Source of the DNA: Zhengella mangrovi
GTDB taxonomy: Bacteria > Pseudomonadota > Alphaproteobacteria > Rhizobiales > Rhizobiaceae
Direction of reading: 5' to 3'
Length of the DNA: 64,000 nucleotides
NCBI RefSeq assembly: GCF_002727065.1
Contig: NZ_PDVP01000017.1
Span: 50,322-114,321 of the forward strand
Shown here: piece after piece, positions 17,047-27,257 of the stretch
Layout: each line of letters starts with the position of its first letter
How positions within the stretch are numbered: position 1 is the stretch's first letter
The notes under the pieces: model-generated
Seen by the model: only the letters and a program-made list of their open reading frames with translations
What the model was told of the DNA's origin: nothing
Database searches by the model: none
Translations under genes and position numbers: made by a program

Positions 17047-17805
17047 TTACGAGAATGCGTAGGTGATGCCTCCGTCGACGAACAGCATGTCGCCGGTGAT
17101 GAAGCCGGCCTCGTCGCTGGCCAGGAACACAGCCGCGTTCGCCACGTCGTCCGGTGTTCCGAGCCGGCCGATCGGCATGCGCTGGCGCCGCCGCTCCCAG
17201 GCCTCTTCGCTGACCACGCGATTGGCGCCTTCCGTCGGCGTCGGCCCCGGCGCGATGGCCGTCACGCGGATTCCGCGCGGACCGAACTCGGCCGCCGCCG
17301 ACCGTGTCGACGCGGCAACCGCCGCCTTCACCGCCGAGTACATGATGCCATTCTTCATCGCGAGCACCGCGGCCGGCGATGCGATGTTGACGATGGCACC
17401 GCCACCGGCGTCCGTCATGTCGTCGAGAACCGCCTGGTAGCCCCAGATGACGCCCTTGAAACCGACGTCGATCATGCGCGCGATCATGTCCTCGGTCTGC
17501 TCCTCGAGCGGGCCGTAGCGGTTCCACATCGCGTTGTTGACGAGCACGGTGACCGGACCGAGCGCCTTCCGGGTCTCGGCCACGGCCGCGAAGACGTCAT
17601 CGCGCTTCGCCACGTTTCCGGCCAGCGCGATCGCCTCCCCGCCGGCAGCCCTGATGGCCGTCGCAGCCGCCTCGGCGTTCTCCATCCTGAGATCGAGCAC
17701 GGCAACCCGCGCACCTTCGCGCCCGAAGGCCTCCGCGATTGCGCGGCCGATGCCCTGCCCGCCCCCGGCGATCAGCGCAACGCGGCCCTGCAGGCGACCG
17801 CTCAT
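17047..17805 (-). CDS. Short-chain dehydrogenase/reductase
   Basis: 252 residues from the ATG at 17805; the frame extends to 17997 but crosses the divergent promoter. Cofactor loop AGGGQGIG (13-20), Asp38 after strand 2 (suggesting NAD rather than NADP), Ser143, Tyr156 and Lys160 are visible. The region after NNA reads MWNRYGPLEEQTEDMIAR and ends in GVIWGYQ, closely matching the SDR at 34894, so the two are paralogues. It is the first gene of the operon with the binding protein, lactonase, NTF2-like protein, flavin reductase and double SDR, and is divergent from the iclR gene. Confidence 0.9.
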   Translation of the reverse strand: MSGRLQGRVALIAGGGQGIGRAIAEAFGREGARVAVLDLRMENAEAAATAIRAAGGEAIALAGNVAKRDDVFAAVAETRKALGPVTVLVNNAMWNRYGPLEEQTEDMIARMIDVGFKGVIWGYQAVLDDMTDAGGGAIVNIASPAAVLAMKNGIMYSAVKAAVAASTRSAAAEFGPRGIRVTAIAPGPTPTEGANRVVSEEAWERRRQRMPIGRLGTPDDVANAAVFLASDEAGFITGDMLFVDGGITYAFS

Positions 17806-18034
17806 GCCAACACCGCCAGGGTCCGCGCAGCACAACGGGACTGCCGCGGGACCTGGATGTCCGGAGCACTGGAACGGGCGTCCGAATGCTTGCGCATGGT
17901 CACTGTCTGCCTCCCGCAGCGGGAAGTCCGTCCGGCTTCCCGTTTCTTTCTCTTCAGCCGTGTTTCCGGCTTGACGAACGAAGCTTGTCACGGGCACACG
18001 GGGGAGACCAGAAGCATTTCATCCTTGCGGTTCA

Positions 18035-18052
18035 ATTTCACATTTCTGAAAA
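18035..18052. promoter_or_regulatory. TTCA-N6-TGAA palindrome in the iclR/SDR divergent promoter
   Basis: Sequence ATTTCACATTTCTGAAAA. Its reverse complement matches the site at 27151-27168 at 17 of 18 bases. It lies 25 bases before the iclR start codon and 230 bases before the divergent SDR gene, a position suited to autorepression. It is probably the IclR protein's own operator (inference). Confidence 0.6.
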
Positions 18053-18077
18053 TGGGATCGTGAACGGGAGGCCGCCA

Positions 18078-18857
18078 ATGCAAACATCGCAGGTTAAGTC
18101 CGCGACCCGCGCCATTGAAATTCTTGACTTTTTCAAGAGAACCAAGCAGCGCAGCGGCATGTCGGAGATTGCCCAGGCGCTTGGCTACCCGCAATCGAGC
18201 ACGACCGTCCTGCTCAAGACGCTCGTCAGCCTCGGCTATCTCAATTTCGACCGCGTCGAGCGGCTTTATTTCCCGACGCCCAAGGTGACATCGCTCGGCG
18301 ACTGGATCCCGCGCGCCCTGTTCGGCAGCACCCGCATGCTGGAGGCCATGCACGATGTCCACGCGGCCACCGGCGAAACCGTCTCGATCAACACGCGCAA
18401 CGACATCTACCTGCAATATGTGCAGATCATCCAGTCCATCCACGCGATGCGCTTTCACGTCGATGAGGGAACGCTCCGGTTCCTGACCCATTCCGTTGTC
18501 GGCTGGGTGCTGCTGTCCACGCTGCCCGACGAGAAGATCGACAACATCGTGCGGCGGACGAACATTGCCATCGAGAAGCCGGGTGAACGGATCGACATTG
18601 CCAGGATCATGGCGGAAGTCGCGAAGATCCGGAAGCAGGGCTATGGCTACACCGAGAACCTGCCCTTTCTCGGCGGCGCAACGCTCTGCGTGCTCATGCC
18701 GGCCACCATTCAGAACCAGCCGGCGACCCTCGGGCTTGGAGGCGTCGCCGATCGCGTCCGCGCCAACAAGGAGCGCTATCTCGGTGTCCTGCAGCGCGCG
18801 GCGGGTTCCGTTCAGCCGACCGACCCCTTCGAGATGCCGGTCAGCATCGAGTTCTGA
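18078..18857 (+). CDS. IclR-family transcriptional regulator
   Basis: 259 residues. The N-terminal winged helix (about 5-65) has the IclR pattern: MSEIAQALGYPQSSTTVLLK and LVSLGYLNFD. A C-terminal effector-binding domain (about 80-250) follows. The start at 18078 follows GGGAGG. It is divergent from the SDR-binding-protein operon and faces the end of the Liv operon. Related palindromes at six promoters in the window suggest it controls a local catabolic regulon. Effectors of the family are usually pathway acids. Confidence 0.93.
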   Translation: MQTSQVKSATRAIEILDFFKRTKQRSGMSEIAQALGYPQSSTTVLLKTLVSLGYLNFDRVERLYFPTPKVTSLGDWIPRALFGSTRMLEAMHDVHAATGETVSINTRNDIYLQYVQIIQSIHAMRFHVDEGTLRFLTHSVVGWVLLSTLPDEKIDNIVRRTNIAIEKPGERIDIARIMAEVAKIRKQGYGYTENLPFLGGATLCVLMPATIQNQPATLGLGGVADRVRANKERYLGVLQRAAGSVQPTDPFEMPVSIEF

Positions 18858-18875
18858 TACCGCCGCGGACCGGGA

Positions 18876-19865
18876 TCAGCCAGGCCCTGTCGCCGTTGCG
18901 CCTTCCTGTACGGGCGGCGGGGTCCCGCCATCGCCGCGGCGCTTGCGGGCGACCCAGCGGAACAGGGCCGACAGTTCCCCGACGAAACCGCGCCGGAAGA
19001 AGATGATGACGGCGAGCAGGATGGCTCCCTGCAGGATAAGCGCCCATTCGCCGAACCCGGCCAGTTCGTCGTTCAGCCAGATGATGATGCCGGCGCCGAA
19101 CAGCGGACCGGACAGGGTTCCAAGGCCGCCGAGCAGCGTCATGATGATGACCTCGCCCGACACCTGCCAGGACGCGTCGGTCAGCGTGGCGAACTGGTAG
19201 ACCGTCGCCTTCATGCCGCCGGCCATGCCCGCCATCGTGGCCGACAGGACGAAGGCCACCAGCTTGACCCGCTCCGGCGAGAAGCCGAGCGATTCCACGC
19301 GCTGCTGGTTGTCGCGCACGGCCTTGAGAACTTCGCCGTAGGGTGAATTGACGATCCGGTAGTAGGCGGCGACGGCCAGGATCGTGAGGGCCAGGATGAC
19401 GTAGTAGTAGTTGAAGCTGTCATCGACGTTGACCAGGCCGAACAGCGGCGTGCGCGGGATCGACTGCATGCCGTCCTCGCCGCCGGTGAATTCGCTCTGC
19501 AGCAGGAAGAAGAAGACGAGCTGCGAGAACGCCAGCGTGATCATGGCGAACTGGATGCCCTGCCGGCGGATGGCGAGATAACCGACGAGAAGCCCGAGCA
19601 GGCCCGCGACGAGCGCACCGAAGGCGATTGCCAGTTCCACGGAAATGCCGGTTGTCTTCAGGGCCAGACCGGTCATGTAGGCGGCCGTGCCAAAGAACAT
19701 GGCGTGGCCGAAGCACAGGAGCCCCGTATAGCCCAGCAGCAGGTTGAACGAGCAGGCGAAGACGACGAAGCACAGGATCGTCATCAGCAGCACGGGATAG
19801 AAGTAGAACGGCGCGGCCAGCGCCGCGGCGAAGCCCAGGATCAGGGCCAGGTGGGCAGGTTTCAT
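18876..19865 (-). CDS. Branched-chain-type ABC transporter permease (LivM-like)
   Basis: 329-residue permease with about nine or ten membrane helices of the LivM family. The family segment GYTGLLCFGHAMFFGTAAY is near 49-67 and a late GLGTLSGPLFGA matches the EAA-like loop that contacts the ATPases. The start overlaps the livH stop by one base (TAATG). It is the last gene of the operon; the iclR gene converges on it 18 bases away. Together with LivH, LivF and LivG it should form one importer fed by the binding protein at 15756. Confidence 0.93.
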   Translation of the reverse strand: MKPAHLALILGFAAALAAPFYFYPVLLMTILCFVVFACSFNLLLGYTGLLCFGHAMFFGTAAYMTGLALKTTGISVELAIAFGALVAGLLGLLVGYLAIRRQGIQFAMITLAFSQLVFFFLLQSEFTGGEDGMQSIPRTPLFGLVNVDDSFNYYYVILALTILAVAAYYRIVNSPYGEVLKAVRDNQQRVESLGFSPERVKLVAFVLSATMAGMAGGMKATVYQFATLTDASWQVSGEVIIMTLLGGLGTLSGPLFGAGIIIWLNDELAGFGEWALILQGAILLAVIIFFRRGFVGELSALFRWVARKRRGDGGTPPPVQEGATATGPG

Positions 19866-20755
19866 TAAGTGGACTCCTTGCCGGAGAAGATGCCGGAGGG
19901 CCGGAAGAAGAGCGCCGCCGCCATGAACAGGAAGATGACGACCGAGGCGGCTTCCGGGTAGAAGACCTTGGTCAGCCCTTCCACCACGCCGAGCGCGTAT
20001 CCTGCCACGACCGCCCCCGCGATCGATCCCATGCCGCCGATGACGACCACCGCGAAGACGACGATGATGACGTTCGAGCCCATCGACGGCGACACCTGGT
20101 AGATCGGTGCGGCCAGCACGCCGGACAGCGCCGCCAGGCCGACCCCGAAGGCATAGGTCAGCGTCATCATCCGCGGCACGTTGATGCCGAACGCCTCGAC
20201 GATCTGCGGCTTTTCATTGGCCGCGCGCAGGTAGGCGCCGAGTTTCGTGTGCTCGATCAGCAGCCAGGTGCCGACACAGGTGACCAGCGAGAACACCACC
20301 ACCCAGAGCCGGTAATAGGGCAGGAACATGAAGCCGAGGTTCACCCCGCCGGGGATCGGGTTCTGGTAGGGAATGCCGGTCGAGCCGTATTGCTGGCGGA
20401 TTAGACCCTCGATCACCAGCACCATCGCGTAGGTGGCCAGCAGCCCGTAGAGGTGGTCGAGGTTCTGCAACTGCCGCAGGATCAGCCGCTCCATGGCCAT
20501 GCCGAAAATCGCGACGATCACCGGCGCGACGAACAGCGCGCCCCAGTAGGGAATGCCCAGCGTCGTCAGCAGGATCCAGGCGACGAAGGCCCCCAGCATG
20601 TACTGCGCGCCATGGGCGAAGTTCACCACGTTCATGAGGCCGAAGATGATGGCAAGCCCCATCGACAGCATGGCGTAGAAGGAACCGTTGATGAGGCCGA
20701 GGAGAACCTGGCCGAACAGCAACTGGGTGGAAATGTGCTCGAACATCGCGTTCAT
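19865..20755 (-). CDS. Branched-chain-type ABC transporter permease (LivH-like)
   Basis: 296 residues with eight predicted membrane helices. LivH family segments are clear: GSFYAMLSMGLAIIFGLMNV near 24-43, the HGAQYMLGAF loop, and GGMGSIAGAVVAG near the C-terminus for ATPase contact. The start overlaps the livF stop as ATGA. An internal methionine at 20746 is an alternative start. It pairs with LivM to form the channel. Confidence 0.93.
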   Translation of the reverse strand: MNAMFEHISTQLLFGQVLLGLINGSFYAMLSMGLAIIFGLMNVVNFAHGAQYMLGAFVAWILLTTLGIPYWGALFVAPVIVAIFGMAMERLILRQLQNLDHLYGLLATYAMVLVIEGLIRQQYGSTGIPYQNPIPGGVNLGFMFLPYYRLWVVVFSLVTCVGTWLLIEHTKLGAYLRAANEKPQIVEAFGINVPRMMTLTYAFGVGLAALSGVLAAPIYQVSPSMGSNVIIVVFAVVVIGGMGSIAGAVVAGYALGVVEGLTKVFYPEAASVVIFLFMAAALFFRPSGIFSGKEST

Positions 20756-21492
20756 ACCCCCAGGTAGGACTTGACCCGGTCCATGCCGGTCTCGAATTCA
20801 TCCCGCGTCAGGATGTCGACCACCTTGCCGTGTTCCACCACGACATGCCGGTCGGCCACCTTCTTGGCGAAGCGCAGGTTCTGCTCGACAAGCAGGATGG
20901 TGAACCCCTGCGTCTTGAGCTCCCGGATGATGTTGCCGATCTCCTGCACCACGACCGGGGCAAGGCCCTCGCTCGGCTCGTCGAGGAGAAGCAGCCGCGA
21001 GCCGGTGCGCAGGATGCGCGCGATGGCCAGCATCTGCTGTTCCCCGCCCGACAGCAGCGTACCGCGGCTGGCCGCGCGCGCCTTCAGGTTGGGAAAGGTC
21101 GCGTAGAGATCGGCGTCCGACATGCCGCCCTCGCTCAGCACCGGCGGCAGGAACATGTTTTCCTTCACCGACAGCGAGGAGAAGATCGCCCGCTCCTCGG
21201 GGCAATAGGCGATGCCCTTGCGCGCGATCTCGTAGGTGCGCCTGCCGATGAGTTCCTCGCCGTTGAGGCGGATGGAACCGGTCCGCTTCTGCAGGAAGCC
21301 CATGATCGAGCGAAGCGTCGTCGTCTTGCCGGCACCGTTCCGACCGATCAGCGTCAGCAGTTCGCCCTCGCGCACGTCGAAGGTCATGCCGTGCAGGACC
21401 TTGGATTCCGCGTACCAGGCGTTCAGGTCCCTGACCGAAAGCATCGGCCGGACATCCTGCGCCGCTGCCGTCTGGCTCACACGCTCATTCAT
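20752..21492 (-). CDS. ABC transporter ATP-binding protein (LivF-like)
   Basis: 246 residues. Walker A GRNGAGKTT (50-58), signature LLSGGEQQML, and Walker B LLLLDEPSEG are all intact; the NGAGKTTTLRSIMG context is typical of LivF. It overlaps livG by eight bases and livH by four. It provides energy for the Liv-type importer on the cytoplasmic face of the membrane. Confidence 0.95.
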   Translation of the reverse strand: MNERVSQTAAAQDVRPMLSVRDLNAWYAESKVLHGMTFDVREGELLTLIGRNGAGKTTTLRSIMGFLQKRTGSIRLNGEELIGRRTYEIARKGIAYCPEERAIFSSLSVKENMFLPPVLSEGGMSDADLYATFPNLKARAASRGTLLSGGEQQMLAIARILRTGSRLLLLDEPSEGLAPVVVQEIGNIIRELKTQGFTILLVEQNLRFAKKVADRHVVVEHGKVVDILTRDEFETGMDRVKSYLGV

Positions 21493-22285
21493 CGACGCCT
21501 CCCATGTAGGCCGTCACGACATCGGGATTGTTCGAAACGTCCTCGTAGCTGCCCTCGGCCAGGATCTCTCCATGTTGCAGCACGGTGATGGTGTCGCACA
21601 GGGTCGAGACGACCGAGAGATTGTGTTCGACCAGCAGCACGGTGCGGCCTTCCGCTGCCCGCTTGATCAGTTGCGTGATCGGCTCGATATCCTCGTGACC
21701 CATCCCGGCGGTCGGTTCGTCGAGCAGCATGACGCGCGGTTCCAGCGCCAGCGTCGTGGCGATTTCCAGGGCCCGTTTCTTGCCGTAGGAAAGCTCGGCC
21801 GCGGTGGTGTGGCGGTTGTCGGCCAGTCCCACCTGGTCCAGCAGTTCTTCCGCCCGCGCATTGAGCGGCGCAACGGCGCGGAGCGAGCGCCAGAAGTGAT
21901 AGGCCGCGCCGAATTTCGACTGCAGCGCAACGCGCACGTTCTCCAGCGCCGTCAGGTTCGGAAACGTCGCCGAGATCTGGAACGAGCGGACGAGACCGCG
22001 CTTGGCGACCTCGGCCGTCCGCAGCTTCGAAATGTCCTCGCCGTCGAAGATGATTTGTCCCCCGGTCGGCTGCAGCGTCTTTGTCAGCAGGTTGAAACAG
22101 GTCGTCTTGCCGGCTCCGTTGGGGCCGATCAGGGCATGAATGGATCCCCGGCGCACCGCCAGGTTCACGTGTTTGACCGCAGCGAACCCGCCAAAGACCT
22201 TTGTCAGGTCTCGGCCGATGAGGACATGGTCCTCCCCGGTAGCCCCGGGTCCGCCGGCCAGCCCTCCTGCCATGCTGGTGGCCAT
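21485..22285 (-). CDS. ABC transporter ATP-binding protein (LivG-like)
   Basis: 266 residues from the ATG at 22285 preceded by GGGAGG; the longer frame to 22408 enters the dehydrogenase gene. Walker A GPNGAGKTT (54-62), the signature segment ELSYGKKRALEIA and Walker B VMLLDEPTAG are visible. The signature has Tyr-Gly in place of the usual Gly-Gly, as is common in LivG. It is the first transporter gene after the ligase and beta-oxidation genes of the operon that begins at 27053. Confidence 0.94.
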   Translation of the reverse strand: MATSMAGGLAGGPGATGEDHVLIGRDLTKVFGGFAAVKHVNLAVRRGSIHALIGPNGAGKTTCFNLLTKTLQPTGGQIIFDGEDISKLRTAEVAKRGLVRSFQISATFPNLTALENVRVALQSKFGAAYHFWRSLRAVAPLNARAEELLDQVGLADNRHTTAAELSYGKKRALEIATTLALEPRVMLLDEPTAGMGHEDIEPITQLIKRAAEGRTVLLVEHNLSVVSTLCDTITVLQHGEILAEGSYEDVSNNPDVVTAYMGGVDE

Positions 22286-22322
22286 TGTCTTCCTCCCTTG
22301 CCGCCGTCGCCCGGCGTGTTGC

Positions 22323-23480
22323 TCAACCTGGCAGCCGCAGCACGGCCTTCGCCAGGATGTTGCGCTGGATCTCGTTCGACCCGCCGAAAATGGCCGGAGC
22401 CCGCGCATCCAGGAACAGGTTCATTGCATCCACGTGATCGTTGCCGATCGCGATATCGTCGAAGAGCCGCGCATCCTCCCCGGCCAGTGCCAGGGTTTCC
22501 TCCGTGATGCGCTGGTAGAGCTCGGTGGTGAAGATCTTCAGCATCGACACGTCGGCGCCGAGTTCCCCGCCCTCGCGCACGATCCGCGCATAGCGCTCGA
22601 AGGCCGATCCGAGATCGTAGAGGTCGAGCCGCAGCCTGGCATGGCGCGACAGGAAGGCGGGATCGTCGAAGGCGCCCCGCGCCCGGGCCAGCTTCTCCAG
22701 CCGTTCGAAGGCGATTTCCGGGCGTGTCGGCGCACCAAGGAAGATGCGCTCGTGGCCGAGTACCGACTTGGCGACCGTCCAGCCCTGGTCGATCGCCCCG
22801 ACGACATTGTCCACCGGCACGCGGACATCATCGAAGAAGACCTCGCAGAAATCGGTCTCGCCGCGCAGGTTGGCGATCGGCCGCACGCCGACGCCCGGCG
22901 TCGTCATGTCGACCAGCAGAACGGTGATGCCCTTCTGGCGTACCGCCTCGTCGCGGCTGGTCCGCACGAGCATGAAGATCCAGTTGGCGCAATGGGCCAG
23001 CGTCGTCCAGATCTTCTGACCATTGACGACGAACGTGTCGCCGTCGCGCACGGCCGCGGTGCACAGGCTGGCGAGGTCCGATCCCGCGTTCGGCTCGGAA
23101 TAGCCCTGGCACCAGACATGCTCGCCGGAGAGTATCCTCGGCAGGAAATGCGCCTTCTGCGCCTGCGTACCATGTTCGATCAGCAGTGGCCCGACGAGGC
23201 CGATCCCGTGATCGGGAATGCGCGGACAGCCGAGCCGGCCCCACTCCTCCACGTAGATCATGTGCTTGGCGGGGCTGAGCCCCATCCCGCCGTGCTCCAC
23301 CGGCCAGGTTGGCGCCAGCCAGCCGCGCTCGGCCAGGCCGTGGTAGAACACCGCGACCTCGTCGAACGTCGGTCTCTGCTTGCGCATGAAACGCAGGTCC
23401 GCCGGACAGCAGTCCTCCACCAGGCCGGCAAAGGCCTGGCGGAAGTCCTCGTCCGTGACCGCGTTCCAGTCCGTCGCCAT
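22323..23480 (-). CDS. Acyl-CoA dehydrogenase, large-subunit type
   Basis: 385-residue FAD-dependent acyl-CoA dehydrogenase. The FAD/substrate segment WCQGYSEPNAGSDLA and the GQKIWTT strand are clear. Near the C-terminus the motif that usually reads YEGT is IFGGSNEIQ, so the canonical medium-chain-type Glu is absent; a base at another position, as in isovaleryl-type or heteromeric enzymes, is expected. With the smaller dehydrogenase at 24276 it resembles the alpha2-beta2 pairs known from actinobacterial sterol side-chain degradation. It overlaps the hydratase gene by one base. Confidence 0.92.
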   Translation of the reverse strand: MATDWNAVTDEDFRQAFAGLVEDCCPADLRFMRKQRPTFDEVAVFYHGLAERGWLAPTWPVEHGGMGLSPAKHMIYVEEWGRLGCPRIPDHGIGLVGPLLIEHGTQAQKAHFLPRILSGEHVWCQGYSEPNAGSDLASLCTAAVRDGDTFVVNGQKIWTTLAHCANWIFMLVRTSRDEAVRQKGITVLLVDMTTPGVGVRPIANLRGETDFCEVFFDDVRVPVDNVVGAIDQGWTVAKSVLGHERIFLGAPTRPEIAFERLEKLARARGAFDDPAFLSRHARLRLDLYDLGSAFERYARIVREGGELGADVSMLKIFTTELYQRITEETLALAGEDARLFDDIAIGNDHVDAMNLFLDARAPAIFGGSNEIQRNILAKAVLRLPG

Positions 23481-24256
23481 CAGATGTCGTCCTTGAACAC
23501 CGGCTTGCGCTTTTCCATGAAGGCGCGCATCGCCTCCTTGGAGTCCTCGTGCTTCGTCATCTCCACCGTCAGGTTCTGCTCGAAGCGGTAGCCGTCGCGC
23601 AGCGGCATGTTTTCCACCGTGTTGATCGCGCGCTTGGCGAGGCTGAGCGCCTTCGGGCTCTTCGAGGCGATTTCGCGGGCGATCTTCATCGCCTCTTCCA
23701 TCAGGTCCTCCAGCGGCACGCAGGCCTCGATGATGCCGCGCCGGTAGGCTTCGGCAGCGGGCACGCGGTAGCCGGTCAGGATCATGCGCCGCGCCAGCGA
23801 ATGCGGGAAGATGCGCATGGTGTGGCGCGCCCCGCCCATCAGGCCGATGTCGATTTCCGGCAGGCCGAAGACGGCATTCTCGGACGCAAGGATGATATCG
23901 GCGTTGACGATCGGCCCCATGCCCGCGCCGAGCGCCGGGCCGTTGACCGCCGCGATCACCGGCTTGCTGGATTCCAGGATGCAGTTCGCCACCTCGCGGG
24001 TGCGCCGCAGGTGCTTCCAGGTTTCGCCCTTCACCGCGCCGACGTTGCCGCGCGACTTGATATCGGCGCCCGCCGAGAAGATCTTGCCGCGCCCGGTGAT
24101 GACGATCACGCGGACCTCCGGCGTGTCCATCAGTTCGTCGAAGACGTCGGTCAGTTCCTCGGCGAAGTCGCGCGAAAAGGCGTTCACCGGCGCATTGTCC
24201 ATCGTCACGACCGCGATGTGGTCGGCGATTTCGGTCTTGATCAGGTTGTTTTGCAA
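23480..24256 (-). CDS. Enoyl-CoA hydratase/isomerase-family protein
   Basis: 258-residue crotonase-fold enzyme. The oxyanion-hole segments GKIFSAGADIKSRG and GPALGAGMG are present. Against rat enoyl-CoA hydratase, the position of Glu164 is kept (GLPEIDIG) but that of Glu144 is Gly, so it could be an isomerase, a hydrolase-like member or a hydratase with altered chemistry. It lies between two acyl-CoA dehydrogenase genes and is paralogous to the crotonase at 39977. Confidence 0.9.
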   Translation of the reverse strand: MQNNLIKTEIADHIAVVTMDNAPVNAFSRDFAEELTDVFDELMDTPEVRVIVITGRGKIFSAGADIKSRGNVGAVKGETWKHLRRTREVANCILESSKPVIAAVNGPALGAGMGPIVNADIILASENAVFGLPEIDIGLMGGARHTMRIFPHSLARRMILTGYRVPAAEAYRRGIIEACVPLEDLMEEAMKIAREIASKSPKALSLAKRAINTVENMPLRDGYRFEQNLTVEMTKHEDSKEAMRAFMEKRKPVFKDDI

Positions 24257-24275
24257 CGGATGGTTCCTCCCGCGG

Positions 24276-25385
24276 TCATGCCGCGCGTTCGAGCTTCACG
24301 AAAGCCAGGCGCAGCTCTTCGGGCTGGCCCAGCATGGCGTTCAGGCTGATGGCCCGCTTCAGGTAAAGGCCGATGTCGCATTCGTCGGTGAACCCCATCG
24401 CCCCGTGCAGGTGGACCGCCCTGCGGCAGATCGAGACGGCCGCGTCTCCGGCGCGCGCCTTCGCCGCCAGCACGGCGAGCGCGGTACGCCGCCCCTCGCC
24501 GGCCTCCGCTTCCTCCACCGCGTTGCTGACGGCGGCGACGGCGAATTCAGCGTCGGACCACATATCGACGAGCCGGTGCTGGATCGCCTGGAAACTGGCG
24601 ATCGGCTTGCCGAACTGGATCCGCGTCTTCGTGTAGTCGATGGTGTCCTGGACAGCCTGCGACGCGATGCCGGCAAGTTCCGCCGCCAGCGCCAGCCGTG
24701 TCGCGGCGATTGCCCGGTCAAGGACCGCTTCGCATCCGTCCGGCGTCACGATCATGCCGCTTGCAGCGACCGCGCAGTTGTCCAGCCGGACGGTGCCGAT
24801 CATCGCGCCATCGACGCTGCGCTGCAGATCGACGGTCACGCCATCGCTATCCGCCGGCACGCTGAACATCGCCGGGCCGTTGCCGGTATCTGCGAGAACG
24901 GCGAAGTCCGTGGCGCTCGCTGCCTGGTCGACGTGGCCATGCGCTCCCGACAGCAAGAAGCCGTCCGCCGTTTCCCGGGCCGTGACCTTGCCGCCGCGCC
25001 AGGCCGGGGCGATGATCCGGCTCCCGTCGACGAACCCGGCCGCCAGCCGGTCCCGCTCGTCTCCGGCCGGCGCGCCTGCGAGCACGCAGGACAGGAACAC
25101 GGCCGACCCGGCCACCGGCTCGCAGAGCAGCGCCCGCCCGAGGGCTTCCGACAGGATCGCCTGTTCGCGGACGCCGAGCCCCGAGCCGCCGATCGTTTCA
25201 GGCAGCAGCAGGCCGGTCCAGCCGGCTTCCGCCATGGCCGTCCAGAGCGCCCTGTCGGTATCGCGCGCTTCGCCCCGGCGCGCCCGTAGCGACGCGGCCC
25301 CGGGATGACGCCCCGCCAGCGCCGCGACGCTGTCGCGCAGCATGGCCAGCGTTCCGTCCGGATCGTCGAACCGTAGCTCAGGCAT
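24276..25385 (-). CDS. Acyl-CoA dehydrogenase, small-subunit type
   Basis: 369 residues from the ATG at 25385 with GGGGAGGAG upstream. It has the acyl-CoA dehydrogenase fold but a shortened middle domain. The C-terminal segments [20 protein letters not shown] and [20 protein letters not shown] are typical of the beta subunits of heteromeric dehydrogenases. No YEGT motif is present. It probably pairs with the protein at 22323. The operon position between ligase and hydratase fits the first oxidation of an activated acid. Confidence 0.9.
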   Translation of the reverse strand: MPELRFDDPDGTLAMLRDSVAALAGRHPGAASLRARRGEARDTDRALWTAMAEAGWTGLLLPETIGGSGLGVREQAILSEALGRALLCEPVAGSAVFLSCVLAGAPAGDERDRLAAGFVDGSRIIAPAWRGGKVTARETADGFLLSGAHGHVDQAASATDFAVLADTGNGPAMFSVPADSDGVTVDLQRSVDGAMIGTVRLDNCAVAASGMIVTPDGCEAVLDRAIAATRLALAAELAGIASQAVQDTIDYTKTRIQFGKPIASFQAIQHRLVDMWSDAEFAVAAVSNAVEEAEAGEGRRTALAVLAAKARAGDAAVSICRRAVHLHGAMGFTDECDIGLYLKRAISLNAMLGQPEELRLAFVKLERAA

Positions 25386-25421
25386 GGCTCCTCCCCGCCC
25401 CTCCCGGGCCTTCACGAACCC

Positions 25422-27053
<1,632 letters not shown>

Positions 27054-27112
27054 GCGTCATGTCCTCCCTTGGATCCCGTATGGCCGGGATTTTCTCAAAG
27101 CTTCCGGCCAAC

Positions 27113-27126
27113 CGACCGGTAAGTCA
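27113..27126. promoter_or_regulatory. Degenerate TGACC-N4-GGTCA element
   Basis: CGACC-GGTA-AGTCA, 60 bases upstream of the ligase start. It matches the TetR-type consensus seen at 40.8, 42.7 and 51.9 kb at eight of ten arm positions. It is weak evidence that the second regulator also acts here. Confidence 0.3.
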
Positions 27127-27150
27127 ACAAACCGGCACGGGCGGCGGAAC

Positions 27151-27168
27151 ATTTCAGAAATGTGAAAT
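27151..27168. promoter_or_regulatory. Perfect TTCA-N6-TGAA palindrome before the ligase-Liv operon
   Basis: ATTTCA-GAAATG-TGAAAT has six-base perfect arms and lies 98 bases upstream of the ligase start codon, in the 204-base gap after the ADH gene. It is nearly identical to the reverse complement of the palindrome before iclR at 18035. This is the best copy of the motif in the window. Confidence 0.65.
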
Positions 27169-27257
27169 CTCCGGCCGATGCCACGGTGGTTTTGCCCCCG
27201 CTAGGACCCGCGATTCCGGCTCGAAAGACAACCGGCCAGGCCCAGGAACCAAGGCTT

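Noticed and set aside
14664..17066. 800-codon plus-strand open frame
   Set aside because: It is antisense to the NTF2-like, lactonase and binding-protein genes, has Arg/Gly-rich low-complexity content and no domain; it is a by-product of high G+C codon use.
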